8,961 nucleotides of DNA, taken from positions 2,625-11,585 of the forward strand of contig HF991903.1 of the NCBI GenBank assembly GCA_000433135.1, read 5' to 3'. The translations under genes and the position numbers were made by a program. Shown in pieces: positions 1-7,511 of this stretch (its first letter is position 1; each line of letters begins with the position of its first letter). Below the pieces are notes generated by a model, which saw only the letters and a program-made list of their open reading frames with translations, was not told where the DNA came from and ran no database searches. Source of the stretch: Clostridium sp. CAG:921. Its GTDB lineage: Bacteria; Bacillota; Clostridia; TANB77; CAG-465.

Positions 1-1266
1 CCAATCACGTAATCTATAATTTACTTTAAAATCACCTAATTTTTTTTCTTTTAAGTATTCTGTTATTTTCTTTTTTGCCTCATCAGTTCTAAGTCCATCA
101 AACTGCTTAGAATTTATTAATATTCCATGCTCTGTAAATGCTTCTTTTTCTATATTGCAAACAACGTCTGATTTTTCGTTTTCATCTTTTTTTATTACTT
201 GATTAATTTCTAAATTATACTTCTTAGCAAATTTATAATCACGTTCATCATGTGCTGGGACAGCCATAACACACCCAGTTCCATATGTTGATAATACATA
301 GTCTGCTATCCATATTGGAACTTTTTTACCTGTTACAGGATTTACAGCATAACTACCAGTAAATACACCAGTTTTTTCTCTATCTTCTGCCATCCTATCA
401 ATTTCAGTTACAAGCATACATTTTTGTTTATATTTTTCAACTTCTTCTTTATGTTCTTTGGTTGTAATTTTTTCTACAATCTCATGCTCTGGTGCAACTA
501 CCACATATGAAACACCACATATTGTATCAACTCTTGTAGTAAACACATCAAATGATAAATCTTTATCTGCGACCTTAAATGTAGCTATTGAACCTGTTGA
601 CTTTCCAATCCAATTTGTTTGTATCTTTTTTGTTTTTTCTGGCCAGTCTAAATCCTTAAGTCCATCTAATAATTCTTCTGCATAATCTGTTATCTTGAAA
701 AACCACTGAGTAAGATCTTTTTTTATTACAACGCTACTACATCTTTCACAAAGACCATTTATAACTTGCTCATTTGCAAGTACAGTATTACAACTAGGAC
801 ACCAGTTAACATTAGCTTTTTTTCTATATGCTAGTCCCATATCATAAAGTTTTAAAAATAACCATTGAGTCCATTTATAATAATCTTCTTTACAAGTAAT
901 TACCTCAGCATCCCAATTAAACATAGCTCCCATAGCTTTTAATTGATTTTCCATAGTATCAATGTTTTTCATTGTTGAATCATAAGGATGTACACCAGTT
1001 TTTATAGCATAATTTTCAGCTGGTAGTCCAAATGCATCAAATCCCATTGGCTGAAACACTTCATATCCTTGCATTTTTTTAAATCTTGCAAACGTATCAA
1101 CTGGTCCGTAATTATACCAATGTCCAACATGTAGTTTTGCACCAGACGGATATGAAAACATTTCCAGACAATAATACTTTTTTCCAACTTTTTCTTTATT
1201 AAAACTAGCTATTTTTTCTTTTTCCCATTTCTTTTGCCATTTTTCATCTGTACTTTTATTATACAT
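1..1266 (-). CDS. leuS: Leucyl-tRNA synthetase, N-terminal 422 residues (gene runs off the left edge)
   Basis: Cytoplasmic class I synthetase that charges tRNA-Leu with leucine. My translation from the ATG at 1266 is open to the window edge (422 codons). Visible parts in order: the class I HIGH signature as HVGH at residues 46-49, within [15 protein letters not shown]; the [17 protein letters not shown] block at 71-87; a zinc site with CPSC at 156-159 and CERC at 173-176; the CP1 editing domain with TTRVDT at 243-248 (usually TTRPDT) and the [15 protein letters not shown] block near 329-343, which carries the editing-site aspartates. The KMSKS loop and anticodon-binding domain lie outside the window. 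The start is supported by AAAAGGAGAGGAG seven bases upstream. No T-box leader fits in the 118 bases before it. The frame is intact throughout and contains no CGG codon. Confidence 0.97.
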   Translation of the reverse strand, partial: MYNKSTDEKWQKKWEKEKIASFNKEKVGKKYYCLEMFSYPSGAKLHVGHWYNYGPVDTFARFKKMQGYEVFQPMGFDAFGLPAENYAIKTGVHPYDSTMKNIDTMENQLKAMGAMFNWDAEVITCKEDYYKWTQWLFLKLYDMGLAYRKKANVNWCPSCNTVLANEQVINGLCERCSSVVIKKDLTQWFFKITDYAEELLDGLKDLDWPEKTKKIQTNWIGKSTGSIATFKVADKDLSFDVFTTRVDTICGVSYVVVAPEHEIVEKITTKEHKEEVEKYKQKCMLVTEIDRMAEDREKTGVFTGSYAVNPVTGKKVPIWIADYVLSTYGTGCVMAVPAHDERDYKFAKKYNLEINQVIKKDENEKSDVVCNIEKEAFTEHGILINSKQFDGLRTDEAKKKITEYLKEKKLGDFKVNYRLRDW

Positions 1267-1310
1267 AAAAAATCTCCTCTCCTTTTATTACAATATTTAT
1301 ATCGTTTTTA

Positions 1311-1367
1311 TAGCTATTATACGCCATTTTGTTTACACTTATTTACTCTTATTTAACATTTTCATTT
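1311..1367 (-). repeat. Intergenic element, copy A (upstream of leuS)
   Basis: This stretch resembles the element at 3542-3624. On the plus strand both begin TAGCTA..ATACGCCATT (16 of 18 identical), followed by a shared AC.CT.ATTTACTC..ATTTAA block and then TTTTCATTT. Copy A is shorter because copy B has an extra stretch of roughly 20 bases after the first block. Both copies lie in gaps immediately upstream of minus-strand genes. The function is unknown: it may be a duplicated promoter region, a regulator site or a small dispersed repeat. Confidence 0.5.
1316..1321 (-). promoter_or_regulatory. Possible -10 element for leuS
   Basis: A perfect TATAAT lies about 50 bases upstream of the leuS start, in the context AATGGCGTATAATAGC. 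The region 16-18 bases further upstream has only a poor -35 match (TAAATA at best), so this is a candidate. It sits inside the repeated intergenic element described separately. There is no obvious terminator between the preceding gene's stop at 1385 and leuS, so read-through could also feed leuS. Confidence 0.35.
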
Positions 1368-1384
1368 TATTTTTACATATATAT

Positions 1385-2524
1385 TTAACTATAATATTTC
1401 AAGTACTCTTTTTCAAGAGATGTATCAGTCATCATAGCAATATAATCTAGTACTTTTTCCTCATTCGTAGTATTTTTTATATATTCATCACTCATCTTTA
1501 GCAAAAAATTATCGTAAATGCTAATCACTTTTTCTTCTTTTTGCAACGCTAACAAATACAAATCATATAGTTTATTAAACATCGTCTTAATATATTTTTC
1601 TTGAGATTTATTTAAAGCTTTTTTGTAAATATTCTCATAGTTAAACTTCTTTAATATATCTACTTGTTCAAATACTTCTTCTGACATTTGGATATATCCT
1701 TTGCCATAACTTTGTTCTATTACATCAAGAATTATATTATTCATTATATCAACATTTTTTGTTCCAAGTACATTTCTAACAGAACTAGGAATAGTAGAAA
1801 TGTCAAATACTTCCATATTCTTTGCATCATCTATATCTTTACCAATATATCCAATGACATCAGATATTCTAACTACACAGCCTTCTAAGGTCATAGGTAC
1901 TAATCTCTTTATCTTCTTTTCATCATTTAAACATTCATTATATTCATTTATAAAAAAAGCTTTATTCTTTTTTATTGGAGCATATTTTGCCCTTATAAAT
2001 TCACCATTATGACACATAATTCCATCTAAGACTTGCAAAGTTAAATTTAAGCCTTTACCATTTTTTTCTACATATTCTAATATTCTAACGCTATTCAAAT
2101 TGTGTGCAAAACATCTTCCAGTTCTTTCTTTTGATATATTATTTAGTACGCTTTCGCCAAAATGCCCAAATGGTGCGTGTCCTACATCATGTCCAAGAGC
2201 AATAGCTTCACATAAATCTTCATTTAAACCTAAGCTCCTAGCAATAGTCTTAGATGCTCTACTTACAAACTGTACATGAGTCATTCTCTTAGAAATATCA
2301 AAATTATCACTATCAGAATACACTTGTGTCTTATCTAAATATCTAGTATAAGCAAGTGAATGTATTATTCTATCTATATCTCTTGCAAAGTCTAGTCTTA
2401 TATCTTTCTTTTCTTCTTTTAATCTTATTGCACACGAATACTTTGTTGCAAAATCGGAAAGTATACTTTGTTGCTTTCGCATTTGATTTTTTACTTTTTC
2501 CATAACTTCTAAATTATTATTCAC
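1385..2524 (-). CDS. dgt: HD-domain dGTP triphosphohydrolase-like protein
   Basis: Probable metal-dependent phosphohydrolase of the dGTPase branch of the HD superfamily; family members hydrolyse dGTP to deoxyguanosine and triphosphate, but substrate cannot be read from sequence. Features: the DIRLDFARDIDRIIHSLAYT segment followed by DKTQVY, typical of the family entrance; the first metal histidine in KRMTHVQFVSRASKTIARS; the HD pair in ALGHDVGHAPFGHFGE; the FAHNLNSVRIL block; and a downstream ISDVIGYIGKDIDDA stretch with the last conserved aspartate. The start is uncertain. GTG at 2524 has GGTG six bases upstream and is preferred; GTG at 2533 has no Shine-Dalgarno sequence; ATG at 2503 has only a weak AGAAG. 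Length (about 380 residues) is normal. It begins 53 bases after the lipid kinase stop. Confidence 0.85.
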   Translation of the reverse strand: MNNNLEVMEKVKNQMRKQQSILSDFATKYSCAIRLKEEKKDIRLDFARDIDRIIHSLAYTRYLDKTQVYSDSDNFDISKRMTHVQFVSRASKTIARSLGLNEDLCEAIALGHDVGHAPFGHFGESVLNNISKERTGRCFAHNLNSVRILEYVEKNGKGLNLTLQVLDGIMCHNGEFIRAKYAPIKKNKAFFINEYNECLNDEKKIKRLVPMTLEGCVVRISDVIGYIGKDIDDAKNMEVFDISTIPSSVRNVLGTKNVDIMNNIILDVIEQSYGKGYIQMSEEVFEQVDILKKFNYENIYKKALNKSQEKYIKTMFNKLYDLYLLALQKEEKVISIYDNFLLKMSDEYIKNTTNEEKVLDYIAMMTDTSLEKEYLKYYS

Positions 2525-2544
2525 ATTAAACACCCAAATATTCT

Positions 2545-2573
2545 ATATAATATTTTATATTATTTATTTTCAA
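2545..2573 (-). promoter_or_regulatory. Weak candidate promoter for the dGTPase-like gene
   Basis: A good -35 (TTGAAA, 2568-2573) starts just past the lipid kinase stop codon. It is followed at 17-18 bases by AT-rich TTATAT/TATATA, which is only a partial -10. Transcription from here would begin about 10 bases before the preferred GTG start. Co-transcription with the lipid kinase is equally possible, since no terminator separates them. Confidence 0.3.
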
Positions 2574-2577
2574 ACTA

Positions 2578-3462
2578 TTATAAAAACATATTAAGACCAT
2601 TTTCTACACATGTTACTTCTAAAGGAAATTTTGGCCCCTCATCGCCATCTACATCTGGATCATCGCACTTGCCTCTTGTTTTTGTTATTTTTATCCATTT
2701 TTCCTTTAAATAAATTATATGTTCATCGTCAAAATGTTTTCCTGCAAATACTTTTGCAAGTAAGTTTGGTACCTCAGTTATTTTACATTTTTTTATAATA
2801 AGTACATCAAGCAAACCATCATGTATACTTGAGTTATCAGTAAATTTATCTATTCCACCTGCACTACTTCCATTAAATATTAAAAAAAGATTTATTTTTT
2901 CATTAAAAGTTTCCTTTTTAGTTTCAATTCTTACATCAAACGGTCTAAATTTAAAAAACTGATCTACTGCAGTAATAAAATAAGACAATTTACCAATGGT
3001 ATTTTTTAAATTTACATCTGCTTTTTGTGATGCATTTGTAAAGAGTCCTGCCGAACATACATTGATAAAATATTTATCATTTGCAAGACCTACATCTACT
3101 TTTTGTACATTACCAGTTAATATTTTATCAATACAATCCGAAAAGTTATTTGGCATCTTTATGTGCTTTGCAAAATCATTTGATGTGCCAGCAGGTATAA
3201 CACCAAGAGGCGTTTTTATGTTATTTTTCATTATAACATTTACTACCCTATTTATAGTACCGTCTCCACCAGCCACTACAATAGCATAAACACCTTCGCT
3301 ATCGCAATCTTTTAAGTATTCATATAAATTAGTTTTCTTAGCAGCTCTAAAAACAGATACTTCACAGCCGTTTTGCATAAATTTTTCAATAATTGTATCT
3401 AAGAAATATTTAAATTTGCTCTGACCAGCTCCAGAATTATATATTAACTTTACTTTTTTCAT
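2578..3462 (-). CDS. Diacylglycerol/lipid kinase (YegS/BmrU/DgkB family)
   Basis: ATP-dependent lipid kinase of the DAGK catalytic-domain family, acting at the inner face of the membrane, probably recycling diacylglycerol toward phosphatidate. The 294-residue protein starts KKVKLIYNSGAG, the usual first strand and P-loop-like turn. It has the nucleotide-binding GGDGTIN at 65-71 and PAGTSNDFA at 90-98, then a C-terminal beta domain with the SAGGIDKFTD...HDGLLDVLII signature. Length is normal (about 290-300). I place the start at the ATG at 3462 because AAAGGTGAT lies five to six bases upstream. A longer reading from 3489 would begin almost at the predicted transcription start of the promoter at 3497-3525 and lacks a ribosome site. 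Exact lipid substrate is inferred only from family. Confidence 0.93.
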   Translation of the reverse strand: MKKVKLIYNSGAGQSKFKYFLDTIIEKFMQNGCEVSVFRAAKKTNLYEYLKDCDSEGVYAIVVAGGDGTINRVVNVIMKNNIKTPLGVIPAGTSNDFAKHIKMPNNFSDCIDKILTGNVQKVDVGLANDKYFINVCSAGLFTNASQKADVNLKNTIGKLSYFITAVDQFFKFRPFDVRIETKKETFNEKINLFLIFNGSSAGGIDKFTDNSSIHDGLLDVLIIKKCKITEVPNLLAKVFAGKHFDDEHIIYLKEKWIKITKTRGKCDDPDVDGDEGPKFPLEVTCVENGLNMFL

Positions 3463-3496
3463 TTTATCACCTTTCATGGCATAACACACTTAGTAC

Positions 3497-3525
3497 ATTA
3501 TATTACATATATATGCAAAATTCAA
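3497..3525 (-). promoter_or_regulatory. Sigma-A-type promoter of the lipid kinase gene
   Basis: TTGAAT (-35, 3520-3525) and a perfect TATAAT (-10, 3497-3502) are separated by exactly 17 bases. Predicted transcription starts near 3490, giving a leader of about 28 bases that contains the AAAGGTGAT ribosome site. This promoter decides against the upstream ATG at 3489 as the start of the kinase. Confidence 0.75.
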
Positions 3526-3541
3526 GAAAAATGAAAGAAAT

Positions 3542-3624
3542 TAGCTAAAATACGCCATTACTGACAATAGTAGTATTTAGTAAACTCATTTACTCACATT
3601 TAAGATATAATTATATTTTCATTT
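3542..3624 (-). repeat. Intergenic element, copy B (upstream of the lipid kinase)
   Basis: Second copy of the element at 1311-1367, sharing TAGCTA..ATACGCCATT, the ATTTACTC..ATTTAA block and TTTTCATTT. It contains a small inverted repeat GTAAA-CTCA-TTTAC at 3580-3593 that copy A does not preserve (A has GTTTACACTTATTTAC). The -10-like TATAAT of copy A is TATTTT here, so copy B is not an obvious promoter itself. It lies about 20 bases upstream of the lipid kinase -35. Confidence 0.5.
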
Positions 3625-3670
3625 AATAAAACTTCTCATACGTCACATTAAAATAAAAACAATAACATAC

Positions 3671-3700
3671 AAAAAAGCTCAAGATTTTCATCCTAAGCTT
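3671..3700 (-). terminator. Intrinsic terminator of the envelope operon
   Basis: Read on the minus strand, arms AAGCTTAGGAT and ATCTTGAGCTT form an 11-pair stem with two G-U pairs, closed by a GAAA tetraloop and running into a TTTTTT tract. It lies 16 bases after the stop of the pilin-like gene. The opposite strand also has a T-rich run after the stem, so it may work both ways, though no plus-strand gene is present to use it. Confidence 0.88.
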
Positions 3701-3716
3701 ACTTTTTATTTTGTTA

Positions 3717-4286
3717 CTACATTATACCAGTTTTATTAGTGCTAATTGTAGTTATTATATAACTTTCATTTTCTTCACTTGTATAATATCCTTTTTCAAG
3801 AGAAATTAAGGTGTATTTATCACTTCCAACATACACAATCACATCGGTATTAAATGACTTAGTACTATTTATAAGCTTAGAATTTATTATGTAAAAGTTA
3901 GAATAATTAGATTTATCATTAAGATTCGATGTAACAGTCTCACCATATTCTTTAGCCAAATTACAAAGAGCAGTTTTTAAATCTTCGGCAAGATTTAAAA
4001 TATATTTTGAATCAGCAGTTGCCTTAGATGACATTGTTTCATAATTTCCACTTGATTGTTTCAAAATAGGAAAAGTCTCTACTCCTTCCTTTCCCTCAGA
4101 AACTGCTGAATTTCTGTACATTTCAACTTCATCTTTTAACTCATTTGCATTGTTCATTTGTCTTGCTATACTTGCATTTGTTATTGTATTATTGTTATTT
4201 AAACTAAATAACACTGAAGAAGCAAGTATTATCATTACAATAATCGTTATAACTAAAACAATTAAAGATATACCTTCTTTTTTCAT
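3717..4286 (-). CDS. Pilin-like protein with prepilin-type N-terminal segment
   Basis: A 189-residue protein with a class III (prepilin peptidase) type N-terminus: a very short charged leader MKKEG followed by ISLIVLVITIIVMIILASSVLF, a hydrophobic helix from about residue 6 to 28. Cleavage is expected after Gly5. The glutamate normally found at mature position 5 (GFTLIE) is replaced by Val, as in a group of clostridial pilin-like proteins. The remainder is Ser/Thr/Asn-rich and would be extracellular; I recognise no further domain. AGGAG sits nine bases before the ATG. It is the last gene of a three-gene operon, 15 bases after the CNNM gene, and is followed by a strong terminator. No assembly ATPase, platform protein or prepilin peptidase gene is in the window, so whether it forms a filament is unknown. 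Confidence 0.8.
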   Translation of the reverse strand: MKKEGISLIVLVITIIVMIILASSVLFSLNNNNTITNASIARQMNNANELKDEVEMYRNSAVSEGKEGVETFPILKQSSGNYETMSSKATADSKYILNLAEDLKTALCNLAKEYGETVTSNLNDKSNYSNFYIINSKLINSTKSFNTDVIVYVGSDKYTLISLEKGYYTSEENESYIITTISTNKTGIM

Positions 4287-4301
4287 ATTTTCAACTCCTA
4301 A

Positions 4302-5339
4302 TTATTTTTTATCAAATTCATCAAAAATGTCTCCAACTAACTTTTCAACAATGTCTTCAACGGTTATAATTCCTTCTACAGAAGAATTTTTGTCTAGTAC
4401 AATTGCCATTGATATTACATTTAATTTCATTATTGCAAATACATCCTCCACTTTTTCATTTTTACTTACAAAAAATGGTTTTCTAAGAAGTGGTTTGATA
4501 TTTAATTCATCTCTTATTACTTTATTTGAGTAGTAATATAAAATATCTTTTACATTTAATATTCCAACAATATTATCAGTATTTTTGTCATAAACTGGTA
4601 TTCTAGTAAATTTATATTTTTTAAAGTTTGCAACAATAGACTTTGGACTCGAATTTACATCAATAAAGTCTACATTATCACGTTTTATCATTACATTTTT
4701 TACCATAAGATCATCAAATTTTAATGTATTTAGTAAAATTTGTTTTGATTTAGTATTTATCACGCCATCATCCTTACTTTCAGATATTATATACTTTAAC
4801 TCCTGTTCTGTAAGTTTATCACCTGGTTCTTGTAATATTCCAAACATTTTGCAAAATAAATCTGTAGTTTTTTCTAATATAAACTCAAATGGACGTATTA
4901 GAAAAGACACAATTAAAAGTGGGTATATTAGTCTATTTAAAGTTTTTTCTGGGAAGTTCATTCCAATTCTTTTTGGAATTATATCTCCAAATACAATTGA
5001 AAAGTACGAAAGTATAAATGTTAATATAACCATCGAAACATTTGTTACAATATCATATTCTACTACTAAAGCTGACACATAATACTTAATCCAAGATATG
5101 AAAGCTTCAGCTGCATAAGCACTCATAAAAAATTCAATAAGTGTTATTGCGACCTTTATAGTTCCAAACATTTTGCTTTTATTTTGAAGCAACTTTTTAA
5201 TACTTATAGACTTCTTATCTCCAGACTTTGCCTTTTGCAAAATTACATATTTATTTACATAAGCAAAAGCACTATCACAAGCACTAAATATGAATTTTAA
5301 AAATATAAAAAATACTAGTACTATTACATTTACAAGCAT
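4302..5339 (-). CDS. CNNM/DUF21 membrane protein with paired CBS domains (hemolysin C/CorC-related), lacking the C-terminal CorC_HlyC domain
   Basis: A 345-residue inner-membrane protein. The N-terminal CNNM (DUF21) domain has hydrophobic segments near residues 1-20, 60-80, 99-118 and 136-155, with the conserved GDIIPKRIG motif at 118-126 and the FSACDSAFA segment near 18-26, corresponding to the usual FSASETA. The helical linker (TEQELKYIISESKDDGVI) leads into two CBS domains at about 213-270 (FTRIPVYD, VGILNVKDIL) and 283-340 (EGIITVEDIVEKLVGDIFDE). Members of this family transport or regulate Mg2+ or other divalent cations. Most continue for about 80 residues after CBS2 with a CorC_HlyC domain; this one stops five residues after it. 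AAGGAGAA lies eight bases upstream and overlaps the stop of the preceding gene. Confidence 0.92.
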   Translation of the reverse strand: MLVNVIVLVFFIFLKFIFSACDSAFAYVNKYVILQKAKSGDKKSISIKKLLQNKSKMFGTIKVAITLIEFFMSAYAAEAFISWIKYYVSALVVEYDIVTNVSMVILTFILSYFSIVFGDIIPKRIGMNFPEKTLNRLIYPLLIVSFLIRPFEFILEKTTDLFCKMFGILQEPGDKLTEQELKYIISESKDDGVINTKSKQILLNTLKFDDLMVKNVMIKRDNVDFIDVNSSPKSIVANFKKYKFTRIPVYDKNTDNIVGILNVKDILYYYSNKVIRDELNIKPLLRKPFFVSKNEKVEDVFAIMKLNVISMAIVLDKNSSVEGIITVEDIVEKLVGDIFDEFDKK

Positions 5340-5353
5340 TGTAATATTTCTCC

Positions 5354-6499
5354 TTAGTTTTTAGAAAGATTACTGCTATCTTTCGAATTTTCTTCGATTT
5401 TGTCATACTTATCAACTATAAACTCTTTTAGCTTTCTTTTAGTAATTTGTGCCATAAATTTAGTATCAAAATTATATAAATATACTCCCATTTCGCCTTT
5501 CATCTTATAAAAAACAGTATCATCTACATTATTTAAAAGTTCTACACCAGCAGATATAACTTTTTCTGTTTCTTTAGTTTCAAGGCTTATTCTATATAGA
5601 TTGTCTCCATCATCAACATTTATATAATAAAGATAATTGCCTTGAACAAACATGTACTTTTGACCGTCTATTTCCTTTATAACACCTTTATCATAAACAC
5701 TAGAAATATCCGCAAATTTTTCTAGTTGGCTTCCATCTTTATTCAAAAAATATATTTTATTTCCATCTTTTTTATTTACAAAGAATATCTTTTCATCAGA
5801 TGAAACTATATATGATACATTTTCCTCTCCAGATAAAACTTTTTTATCCTGTCCATTTTTATCATACCTTATAAGTACCTTTTTAGTTTTCTCATCTTGA
5901 ACAGTAAATATATTGTTTTCATCTACAAGAAGTTCTGTTACATTAGAAATTCCTAAATCACCAATCTCTTCACTATTTATATCATAGTATTCAAGTTTTC
6001 CATCGTTTTTATTTATGTAATAAATTCTATCCCCATCTAACTTATATTTTAAAACATTTTTTTCTACTAACGTTTCCATATCCTTAGTATCTTTTTTTAT
6101 TCTATATAATCCATCTTCTTTTGTTCCGTATATATAATTTTCAGATACACAAACATTTGTAATTCCACTATTAGAATAAACTAGCTTATCACTAAATCCA
6201 TCTGAATGTATACTATTTAACGAATATACAGGATCATATGTATAACCTTCTGTTACATAATATACATTATATATTTTTTGGTTACTAACATCTTCTCCTT
6301 CAATATATTTAAAATTATTTTCTCTGTTATATATAAAAAATTGTGTAAATACATATATGCTCAAAATACAAACAACCAACGTAATTGCTACGTATTTTAA
6401 TTTACTTTTTCGCTTTAGCTTACCAGCTTCCTTTTTCTTTCTTTTTAAGTACTCTTTTCTGGTTAGATTTTCATCAGGATCTATCTGTAATCTTTGCAT
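5354..6499 (-). CDS. Membrane-anchored extracellular beta-propeller-like protein (DUF5050-like)
   Basis: A 381-residue protein with a strongly basic cytoplasmic N-terminus (KRKKKEAGKLKRKSKLK), one transmembrane helix at about residues 35-57, and a long extracellular part. That part is made of repeated units with Tyr/Asp-rich strands such as DRIYYINKNDGKLEYYD, KIFFVNKKDGNKIYFLN and NYLYYINVDDGDNLYRIS, the pattern of DUF5050-type propellers. It is a type II (N-in) anchored protein, not a secreted one. No catalytic residues are recognised; a sensory or binding role is only an inference. It is first in the operon with the CNNM and pilin-like genes (14 bases to the next start). The start is supported by AAAGAGG eight to nine bases upstream and by the promoter at 6536-6564. 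Confidence 0.8.
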   Translation of the reverse strand: MQRLQIDPDENLTRKEYLKRKKKEAGKLKRKSKLKYVAITLVVCILSIYVFTQFFIYNRENNFKYIEGEDVSNQKIYNVYYVTEGYTYDPVYSLNSIHSDGFSDKLVYSNSGITNVCVSENYIYGTKEDGLYRIKKDTKDMETLVEKNVLKYKLDGDRIYYINKNDGKLEYYDINSEEIGDLGISNVTELLVDENNIFTVQDEKTKKVLIRYDKNGQDKKVLSGEENVSYIVSSDEKIFFVNKKDGNKIYFLNKDGSQLEKFADISSVYDKGVIKEIDGQKYMFVQGNYLYYINVDDGDNLYRISLETKETEKVISAGVELLNNVDDTVFYKMKGEMGVYLYNFDTKFMAQITKRKLKEFIVDKYDKIEENSKDSSNLSKN

Positions 6500-6535
6500 T
6501 TTCCCAACCTCTTTTCCTTTGTTTATACATAAACT

Positions 6536-6564
6536 ATTATATACTAGTTTTTAGCTTTTGTAAA
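6536..6564 (-). promoter_or_regulatory. Sigma-A-type promoter of the envelope operon
   Basis: TTTACA (-35, 6559-6564) and a perfect TATAAT (-10, 6536-6541) are spaced by exactly 17 bases. They lie about 37 bases upstream of the propeller-protein ATG, giving a leader of roughly 30 bases that includes its ribosome site. Confidence 0.78.
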
Positions 6565-6580
6565 TGTTTTTTTGAATTAT

Positions 6581-6656
6581 AAAAAAATAAATTTAGGAAG
6601 ACAAGTTATAATTTTTTAATTGTCATAAATACTTTTTTATATCGTTTTTTCCTAAA
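6581..6656 (-). terminator. Possible terminator structure after dprA
   Basis: On the minus strand a perfect 8-base inverted repeat (TTTAGGAA at 6649-6656, TTCCTAAA at 6592-6599) encloses a smaller hairpin GACAA...TTGTC (6600-6624) stacked against its 3' arm. It is followed directly by TTTATTTTTTT. The loop is long and the helices AT-rich, so this is less certain than the terminator at 3671-3700. The outer left arm lies within the last codons of the frameshift-restored dprA. Confidence 0.35.
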
Positions 6657-7448
6657 AAGATCTCTGCACCTTCTTTTAATAAATAATTTGAAAAATAACT
6701 ATACTTTGAATAAATATTTCCGTGGTGCTACTAAAATATCTTTTGAATCATTTGCCAATATGTCAATCAAATACTTTATATATGGCTTTTTTTCATAAGC
6801 AAATTCTGGTATTATGCATAAATCAATTAATCCAGCTAATATTTCTAGTTCAAAAAAATTATAATTAGCATTTGAGATGACAAAAATATAATTTTTCTCT
6901 TCATTTTTTATTTTGCTAATTTTCTCTATTTCTTTAAAATCGATTGATTTTACTACAATATCTGCATTTTCTTCTTTTAATCCTATCTTATATACCTTTT
7001 TATTTCTAAGATACATACTAACATCTACATAAATATTTTTTCCATATATACTAAAATCGTTATCATAATGTAAGTATATACATTTATTTTTTTCAAAATC
7101 TATGTCTCTATTTAATAGTATACAAAGTGGTGGTATAAACAAATTAAACAACTTTCTTGGATATTTTTTTGAATTTATTGAAATAATTTTTATATTCTTT
7201 GATAATAAAAATTTGTAGATAAAAAAACTATCTTTTTTTAAATTTTCACTTGTTAACATATCAAGTAATTGATTTGATAAAAATATACATTCATTTTCTA
7301 AATCTTTTTTCAATTTTTCTCTATTTTTTGTATTATAAAATAACTGCATGCAACTACCATATAACTTCAAAAGTCTTATATATAATAAATAATTAAAGCC
7401 AGCTATACTACTAAGCCATACAAAAATGTAATCTTCATTTATATTCAT
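6623..7448 (-). CDS. dprA: DprA-like DNA-processing protein, shortened, read with a +1 frameshift
   Basis: DprA/Smf proteins bind single-stranded DNA and load RecA during natural transformation. Residues 7-31 (IFVWLSSIAGFNYLLYIRLLKLYG) match the N-terminal helical region, NIKIISINSKKYPRKL...PPLCILLN (85-112) the YP..L..PP.LL segment, FSIYG (132-136) the S.YG turn, and FFELEILAGLIDLCIIPE (198-215) a decayed FP.RN.II.GLSD..VVE. The open frame from 7448 stops at 6699, seven residues after VAP. One base on, another frame continues as GNIYSKYSYFSNYLLKEGAE and ends DIKKYL at TGA 6623, an unmistakable DprA C-terminus. Skipping the C at 6722 joins them (242 + 32 = 274 residues). The protein is short (usual about 360): the SGLA.GID..AH region is missing, so DNA-binding function is doubtful. 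The AGAAGG ribosome site is good. It follows rbgA, a common gene order. Confidence 0.82.
6720..6725 (-). other. Putative +1 frameshift site in dprA (CCA CGG)
   Basis: In the upstream frame the codons are GTA GCA CCA CGG AAA (V A P R K) and the frame then ends at TAG 6699-6701. Skipping the C of CGG at 6722 gives CCA GGA AAT ATT (P G N I), the conserved DprA VPGNI motif, and the matching C-terminus follows. The identical hexamer occurs at the rbgA break. It may be recoding, a mutation or a sequencing error. Confidence 0.6.
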
Positions 7449-7483
7449 ATTTTCCTTCTTTCTTATTTAATGATCATTCATTG

Positions 7484-7511
7484 TGTGTTAGCATAAAACT
7501 ATGCTAACACA
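7484..7511 (-). repeat. Perfect 12-bp hairpin overlapping the rbgA stop codon
   Basis: On the minus strand TGTGTTAGCATA, loop GTTT, TATGCTAACACA. The left arm contains the last rbgA codons and the loop begins with the final base of its TAG stop (7499-7501). No T-run follows; the sequence continues CAATGAATGATCATT, a second short palindrome, then the dprA ribosome site. It is therefore not a classical terminator. It could be an mRNA-processing or stabilising element between rbgA and dprA, or a protein-binding inverted repeat. Confidence 0.7.

Noticed and set aside
458..685. Plus-strand open frame of 75 codons inside leuS
   Set aside because: It is antisense to the conserved CP1 editing domain of LeuRS, with no ribosome site or recognisable product.
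1267..1384. T-box leader for leuS
   Set aside because: The gap is only 118 bases, with no specifier stem, no TGGNACCGCG-like T-box sequence and no terminator/antiterminator pair.
3463..3489. Longer start for the lipid kinase at ATG 3489
   Set aside because: The promoter -10 at 3497-3502 places transcription start at about 3490, and the good ribosome site serves the ATG at 3462.
4150..4533. Plus-strand open frame of 127 codons
   Set aside because: It is antisense across the junction of the CNNM and pilin-like genes, both well supported, and its Ser/Ile/Phe-rich product is not recognisable.
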